A stretch of 64,000 bases of DNA, taken from Ovis canadensis (Eukaryota > Chordata > Mammalia > Artiodactyla > Bovidae). The stretch spans positions 31,698,501 to 31,762,500 of the forward strand of contig NC_091251.1 of assembly GCF_042477335.2 (NCBI RefSeq), read 5' to 3'. Position 1 is the first letter of the stretch; every line of letters starts with the position of its first letter. This document shows positions 58,668 to 64,000 of the stretch, one piece after another. Both the position numbers and the translations under genes were made by a program. The notes below the pieces were generated by a model, which worked only from the letters and a program-made list of their open reading frames with translations, was not told where the DNA came from and searched no databases.

Positions 58668-58843
58668 AAGTGAAAGTTGCTCAGTCCTATCCGACTCTTT
58701 GTGATGCCGTGGAATTCTCCAGTCCAGAGTACTGGAGTGAGTAGCCGTTTCCTTCTCCGAGGGATCTTCCCAACCCAGGGATTGAACCCAGATCTCCTGC
58801 ATTGCAGGTGGATTCTTTACCAGCTGAGTCACAAGGGAAGCCT
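58668..58843 (-). repeat. Bov-tA SINE with internal deletion
   Basis: Antisense copy ('agttgctcagtcctatccga' to 'gagtcacaagggaagcc'). It lacks about 30 bases of the Bov-A middle compared with its neighbours. Confidence 0.87.
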
Positions 58844-59103
58844 ACAATCCTATTGTAAAAGAGCTGGATATGTGATAAAATTATATTCTGTACAAATATT
58901 ATAATTTAGGGTGAGCTAATAGGTTTCTTTTCACCTGTTCTTATAGACTGACAGTGTTTTTCTCAAATGGTGTGTTGAAGGAAGATTCTTAAGGAAGTCT
59001 GAGTCTAAGAAGTAAGGAATACCTAGATGGATTAGCAAAATGTGTTTGGAGCTGAGGGTTGGGACTTAAAATATCTGCATCTTTGGCTTTTTTGCCAAAG
59101 GTT

Positions 59104-59143
59104 AGTCGGACACAACTTAGCAACTAAACAACAGCAGCAATGT
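59104..59143 (+). repeat. Bov-tA 3'-tail fragment
   Basis: Only the tail remains: 'agtcggacacaacttagcaa' followed by 'ctaaacaacagcagc'. Confidence 0.75.
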
Positions 59144-59251
59144 GGATGTCTGTGAATTTTTGTGACAAATGGTATTACTAAGAATAATTGATAGGGATTT
59201 CTTTCATGAAATTTTTATACAGGATTGCTTTTAAACTAAATCAGTAATGTG

Positions 59252-59456
59252 TGTTATTAATTCAGCCGTGTCCAACTCTTTTGAGACCCCGTGGACTGCA
59301 GCTTGCCATGCTTCTCTGTTCATGGAATTCTCCAGGCAAGAATACTGAAGTGGGTTGTCATTCCCTTCTCCAGGGCATCTTCCAGATCCAGGGATCAAAC
59401 CCAGGTCTCCTGCATTGCAGGCGGATTCTTTGCCGTCTGAGCCACCAGGGAAGCCC
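59252..59456 (-). repeat. Bov-tA SINE
   Basis: Antisense: 'aattcagccgtgtccaactc' to 'gtctgagccaccagggaagc'. It is the last SINE before exon 2, about 0.8 kb upstream. Confidence 0.9.
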
Positions 59457-59459
59457 AAA

Positions 59460-60247
59460 CACTTACTGTGCCGGAACATTGCTGTCTAACTATGGTTTAT
59501 ATGCAGAGACCGTTTTTGAAATGTTACTTGATATAATAAAATCATACATAAAGTACAGATAAGCAGACTCAGGTTTGAATTTCACTTTTGACCTTGTAAC
59601 TGGCTCTGGTGTCTTTGAATAAGTTGGATTTCCTTCATCTCCTAGGCCCCATCATCTTACTGAGGTAAAACTGTTCACTAGTTTCATGGAAAATGGGAGG
59701 GTCTGTGACATCACTGCATGATGATGGGGCAGTAGACTTTGGACTCTTTGGTTTCCTTTGAGAAATGAAATAGTGATTACAGATGATACCCTATAAAATA
59801 TTTCATAGTACAGATGTTTTGTCTTTTTCATTAAGTGTGGGCCTTTTGAATTAAAAATGGTTTGGACTGATTAGAGCTATTCAGTACATAAAATATTAGA
59901 AACTTTATTGATTTACAATGTGTTGATGTGGCAGTCTGTTAAATCTAATTGCAAAAAAGTTCACTTTATTAGTGCTTGATTTAATACAGTAGTTCTTCAT
60001 TTAATTTCTTCTTGGCTTATTGTGAATTCTGCTTTAGACTCTCACAGAAACATGACATTAGTGTGACAAACTATTTATAAATAGTCTTGCTCTTAAAATT
60101 TTGTATTTTCCTAGGGGAATAAAGAAATACCTTAGGAAAAGTAATTTGGGTGGGGTGTTACAGAAGAGTAAATTCAACCTAAAAAAATTCACTAAATGTC
60201 AATAAGTGCTATTACCTTAAAATGACTTTTTTTCCCCCCTCCTTTAG
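59460..60247. other. ARIH1: Intron 1 end, acceptor region
   Basis: Single-copy-looking sequence. The last 20 bases before exon 2 are a T/C-rich tract ('tttttttccccccctccttt'-like), then AG at 60246-60247. Confidence 0.6.
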
Positions 60248-60315
60248 AATCCAGCAACTATCACAAGAATACTCCTTAGCCACTTCAATTGGGATAAAGA
60301 GAAGCTAATGGAAAG
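60248..60315 (+). CDS. ARIH1: ARIH1 coding exon 2 (UBA-like domain)
   Basis: A 68-bp exon bounded by 'tttag' and GTAAGG. In phase 0 from exon 1 it reads 'NPATITRILLSHFNWDKEKL' then 'ME' and two bases of the next codon. This continues 'NEVIQ' of exon 1 exactly as in known ARIH1. It encodes the middle of the UBA-like domain that positions ARIH1 on NEDD8-modified cullins. The following exon must begin with the last base of a split codon. Exon size, both splice sites and protein identity agree. Confidence 0.97.
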
Positions 60316-60605
60316 GTAAGGAACTATATTGTGAGCTTTATACTTAGAAGTAATTATGGAAAGCCTGTTGAACTGAGTTTATGAGACACAAGTAAGGGAT
60401 TGATTTATATACTTAGTGAACAAACCCATGTATGAATAGTATTTGCTTTGATATATTCCCCATGTGTAAGTTTGCAATAAACCTAGTGTTAAGGGAACTC
60501 AGGCTTGTTTCTTCTTTTACTTTGGAGGTGAGGTGTGGGGACTCTGCTTCAGTATCTTCTATAATACATCCCCTTGAGTACTGAGAACTAAAAGTAGGTG
60601 TTTTT

Positions 60606-60624
60606 TGTTTGTTTGTTTGTTTTT
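60606..60624. repeat. (GTTT)n simple repeat
   Basis: Four to five GTTT units in intron 2. Confidence 0.85.
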
Positions 60625-61164
60625 CAAGGACTTAATATATTAGAACACATGAATAAGATCTTCCTTTAATTACTTAAAACTTTCTTGCCCATAAACTTTC
60701 TTCTGTAGGCATAATAGTGACATTTCTTCAGTAAATATAAAGAAGTTGCTCAGGGTATCCTTACCACTAAAACAGCTGTTTGGAGTGGTTCTCTGGTTTC
60801 AGTGCAGGACTAAATCCCATTGGGCATTTTCTCTCTGGAGATATTTCTGGTTCTAAAGGCAAGAAATTACAAGGACTAGAGAATGACAGTAATACTGCCT
60901 TCTTTATCTTTTTGTCTTTCTTAGATTGGAAATTTGGAGCACTTGGTAATAGAATGAGAGCTGTTACTTATTCTATCAGTCTAAAACCAGCAGTTCTAAT
61001 TTTAATTTTAAAATTACATACAGTTTTTGTTACAACCTGAGAATCCAAGTATTATGAAAAATAAATGGAAAATATTTCCTGTGTGACTTTAGAATCAAAA
61101 ACGCTTTGCAAAACATGTTAATTAATACCAACAATATTATGAAGTTTCTCACATCTTGCACCCC

Positions 61165-61395
61165 AATACAATTTAATAGTAACAGCAATAATTGTTAATT
61201 ATTGAGCCCTCTGTGCCAGGCATTATTTCATTTCATCTTAGTGATAGCTTTATGGAGCTACAAATTATCATCCCCACTTAATAGTTATAAGACTTAGAGC
61301 TTCATATATTTGTATGAGTTTTGTAACACAAGGAGTTAGCACTTAAACTCAGATTTGTTGGACTCCAAAGCTTATGTTCTTAGATACATACTGTC
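61165..61395 (-). repeat. MIR SINE
   Basis: Reversed MIR: 'tattgagccctctgtgccag', 'attatcatccccacttaata', 'gttagcacttaaactcagat', 'aagcttatgttcttagatac'. Confidence 0.72.
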
Positions 61396-61869
61396 GAACT
61401 TTCCCAGGTGCTTGAAGAATAAAATGCTCCTTGACTAGTGTGGTGGGGTTTTTCCCCCTGTTTTTGCATGGATCTGACCTTTTATGAAAAAAATCAGTGG
61501 TACTTTTAATTTTGGTCAAGTTTGTTTTCAAACTTACTGTATGACAGCTCTGTTAGGAAAAAGGTAGGTTTCATTGTTTACATCTGATACTCCTCTGCTG
61601 AGCTAGACTTATTTATAGTTTGTTTCTTATCAGTGTATCTCTCTAAAGGCATTCTCAAATTTGCCCTGCAGCATTGCTGACACTGTTGAAAGCATTCTTC
61701 AATTAAATACTGTACTTAAGTATGAATTGAAATAGGTGGCGTCTGGAAACTTCTAGTATGTATGAACATTTCAGTTTCTCCTTGTAATTCCAGTTTTTGT
61801 TTTGTATATTCTGGACTTGTAAATCTTTTGTGTTTTTAAATCAGTGTGCAATACCTTTTTGTCTCACAT

Positions 61870-62370
61870 GATGTTTCACATTATATCCTATGTTGTCTGG
61901 TGGTAGCACTGCTATACTTTATTTTGTAATTACTAATAAGTTTAGATTTAGTTACTAATTTCCTTGATTTGTACTTTATATTTACTATGTTTTCTGTTAG
62001 GTTATTTGGCTTGATCAAGTTTCCTTTCCCTTTGTTCCCCCCTAATAATTTCAGAGTTATATGTTTTATTTCAGTTTTTAAAATGATCACCCTTATAGTT
62101 TATATGCATACTTAACTGTAAGTTTATAACAGTATACTATTTATATTCGTGTCCTACACAAGACAAAAACTGTAGCATAATTTTCTTCTCTGTCCTCCCC
62201 TCTTCCTCTCTAAGTTGGATAAGTTGATATTTTGAAGTTTTCATTTAATTTTAAGCATTTTTACTATTAGTATATTTAACTTTTTTTTTTTGGCTAAAAT
62301 TTTTGTTTCATCCCACTGTTTTCTCCGTATTTACTTTTTCCCCCCTCCAGAATAATACATTCTTTAGTGC
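61870..62370 (-). repeat. Possible old L1 remnant, antisense
   Basis: T-rich, with the composition of antisense L1 body. The assignment is weak and no domain survives. Confidence 0.3.
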
Positions 62371-62373
62371 TCT

Positions 62374-62498
62374 AAGAGAAGTTCTTTTTTTTTTTAATTG
62401 GAAGATAATTATTTTACAATATGGTGCCGGCCTCTGCCACACATCAGCACGAATAGGATGTAGGCATACATGTGTCCCCTCCCTCAAGAGAAATTCTT
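62374..62498 (-). mobile_element. Very short L1 LINE 3' fragment with 13-bp target duplication
   Basis: About 100 bases of antisense L1 3' UTR ('ttggaagataattattttac', 'atacatgtgtcccctcc') behind an 11-base T-run. The flanks AAGAGAAGTTCTT (62374-62386) and AAGAGAAATTCTT (62486-62498) agree at 12 of 13. Confidence 0.85.
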
Positions 62499-62559
62499 AA
62501 CAGTTTGAAATTGTGGAGTAAGTTTGGAAAATATAGCTAATTGCACACTTTAAGTCTGA

Positions 62560-62835
62560 GGACTCATGTTTTTAGTTTGGGAAATCCTTAGCTATTATTT
62601 GTTTAATATTACCTTTTTTCCATTCTCTTGTTGCTTTCTAGAATTCCTGTTGGTTATATGTTGAAACTTCTGGATCTCTTTTCCACCTTTTTAAAAAATG
62701 CTTCTTCTGTACTTGTCTCTTTACTTTGGTCTGTGAAAGTTCTTCAGGTTTACCTTTAATTCACTAACTTGCTTTTCTTACTGCATCAGCTGTTTAGCCA
62801 TCTTGAATTGTTTAACAGTATCCAACTTACTCATT
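62560..62835 (-). repeat. Old antisense L1 remnant
   Basis: Resembles antisense L1M body ('ggaaatccttagctattatt', 'tctgtgaaagttcttcaggt', 'ttcactaacttgcttttctt'). Approximate. Confidence 0.4.
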
Positions 62836-63379
62836 TTAATAACTTTATTCTTGTTTTGTGGGTGCTGTCTCTCTAGGCTGGTGTCAATAAATAAACTTAG
62901 AGTTTAAAATATGTATTGGTATTTGTGTATCCTTCAGAGTATATTATTTTCAAAATGGTCACATTCTGGGCTATAATACATTTCAAGAAAAATTCATACG
63001 TTGCTTCTGTTTTCACACTTGCAAAAAAACTCAGAATCCAAAATTTAAATTACTAAAAGTTAGAACTAAATAATGGCAGGTCAGATGTGGAATGTGGCTG
63101 AAGAGGTACAGTGAAATTTATAGTCAGTATCTATAAAAAAAGATAATTAGGGAGAAAACAAACTGAACCTTTCAAACAGAAAGTTAGAAAAGTATATAAA
63201 ATAAACTCAGAAAGTAGAATAGTTATTTAAGATAAAAACAGCATTAGTGAACTAAGAAACAGAAATAAACTGACCTTTGAAATGGATAAAGGGAAATAAG
63301 AGAATGAGAAAACAAGACCTATGGAGAAAATATTTGCAAAAGATACCTGTTACCTGAAATACATAAAGAATTCTTGGAA

Positions 63380-64000
63380 CTCAGTAGTAGGATAAAGACT
63401 CAATTTTAAAGTGGGCAAAAATCTTAATACTTACCTTATCAGAGAAGAGATATTTAACATCACATATCATCATTAGGGTACTGCTCATTAATATGGGATT
63501 GTCGAAATTACCACCACACACCTTGGTTAGAGTGACCAAAATCCAGAAAATACCACCCAGTACTGATGAGGATGTGGAGCAGCAGGAACTCTCATTCATT
63601 GTTGTTGGGAATGCAAAATGGTCCAGCCACCCTGCTTCCAGTTTGGAAGTTTCTTACCATATAATCCAGTCACGCATCTTAATAGTTACCCAAATGAGTT
63701 GAAAACTTGTGCCCACCAAAACCTGCACATGGGTATTCACAGCATCTGTATTCATACTTGCTAAAACTTGGAAGTAACGGAGATGTTCTGCAGTCAGTGA
63801 ATGGATGAACGGACTGTGGCACATCCAGGCAATGGAATATATCATTGCTAAAACGAAGTGAGCTATCAAGCCATGAAAAGACATGAAGGAACCTTAAATG
63901 AGTATTGGTAAGTGGAAGAAACCAGTCTGGAAAAGTTGCATACTGTTTGATCCCAAGTGTATAACATTCTGGAAAAGGCAAAATTATGTAAATAATGAAA
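63380..64000 (+). repeat. Old L1 LINE, ORF2 end and 3' UTR (continues past window)
   Basis: Sense, diverged: 'actgatgaggatgtggagca', 'ctctcattcattgttgttgg', 'cagtcagtgaatggatgaac', 'gtggcacatccaggcaatgg', 'ctgtttgatcccaagtgtat'. This is the familiar order of an older mammalian L1 3' end. Confidence 0.75.

Larger units (their letters stand above)
16173..60247 (+). other. ARIH1: ARIH1 intron 1 (44,075 bp)
   Basis: It starts GTGAGT and ends with a pyrimidine-rich tract and 'cctttag'. It is a phase-0 intron splitting the UBA-like domain between 'NEVIQ' and 'NPATITRILL'. A CpG-island exon followed by a very long, repeat-filled first intron is typical. It contains the KLHL8 pseudogene and nearly all the intronic repeats listed here. 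Confidence 0.95.
60316..64000 (+). other. ARIH1: ARIH1 intron 2 (partial)
   Basis: Begins GTAAGG and continues past the window end. I searched for the sequence expected next in ARIH1 (the rest of the UBA-like domain and RING1) and did not find it here. Confidence 0.85.

Noticed and set aside
60316..64000. Search for ARIH1 exon 3
   Set aside because: No sequence encoding the expected continuation of the UBA-like domain or RING1 was found, so exon 3 lies beyond the window.
1..64000. CRISPR arrays, bacterial operons, phage or plasmid features
   Set aside because: The repeats are dispersed eukaryotic SINEs and LINEs, not regularly spaced arrays. The genome type is vertebrate. No tRNA, rRNA, snRNA or microRNA gene was recognised, and the tRNA-like boxes belong to Bov-tA or CHR SINE heads.

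Overview
This window comes from a ruminant (pecoran) nuclear genome, most likely cattle or a close relative. The evidence is the repeat content: many Bov-tA and Bov-A2 SINEs, antisense-rich BovB LINE pieces, CHR-type tRNA SINEs and a class II endogenous-retrovirus LTR, laid over older mammalian MIR, L2, MLT1, hAT and L1 remnants. The exact species cannot be decided from the sequence alone.

Layout. Bases 1-14,900 are intergenic and hold no recognisable gene. They carry two BovB copies facing each other, a 1.65-kb solo LTR with a 6-bp target duplication, L2 and MIR remnants, and a nest of three SINEs near 9.2-9.9 kb. A CpG island at about 15.1-16.5 kb is the promoter and first exon of ARIH1 (Ariadne-1/HHARI, an RBR-type E3 ubiquitin ligase) on the + strand. 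Coding exon 1 (122 codons) ends at a consensus donor at 16172/16173. A 44-kb intron 1 follows, then coding exon 2 (68 bp, 60248-60315). Intron 2 runs off the window end. I found no third exon and no second host gene.

Intron 1 hosts a nearly full-length antisense processed pseudogene of KLHL8 (25101-28294; frameshifts, at least two nonsense codons, AATAAA signal, A-tract and a likely imperfect target duplication). It also hosts a decayed hAT-Charlie transposon (29583-30860), a 5'-truncated antisense L1 with a perfect 14-bp target duplication (38407-39558), a tail-to-tail BovB pair, old antisense L1 sequence, MLT1 LTRs and about twenty SINEs. Within the pseudogene's 3' UTR there is a 22-bp A-rich insert flanked by a perfect 16-bp direct repeat, which looks like a poly(A)-only retrotransposition footprint.

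By coincidence, both host-gene-derived items belong to ubiquitin ligation: ARIH1 works with neddylated cullin-RING ligases, and the KLHL8 parent is a CUL3 substrate adaptor. The copy here is broken and was placed by retrotransposition. I see no evidence of a new gene system. The window is an ordinary vertebrate locus whose interest lies in its layered, datable insertions and in inverted-repeat structures.
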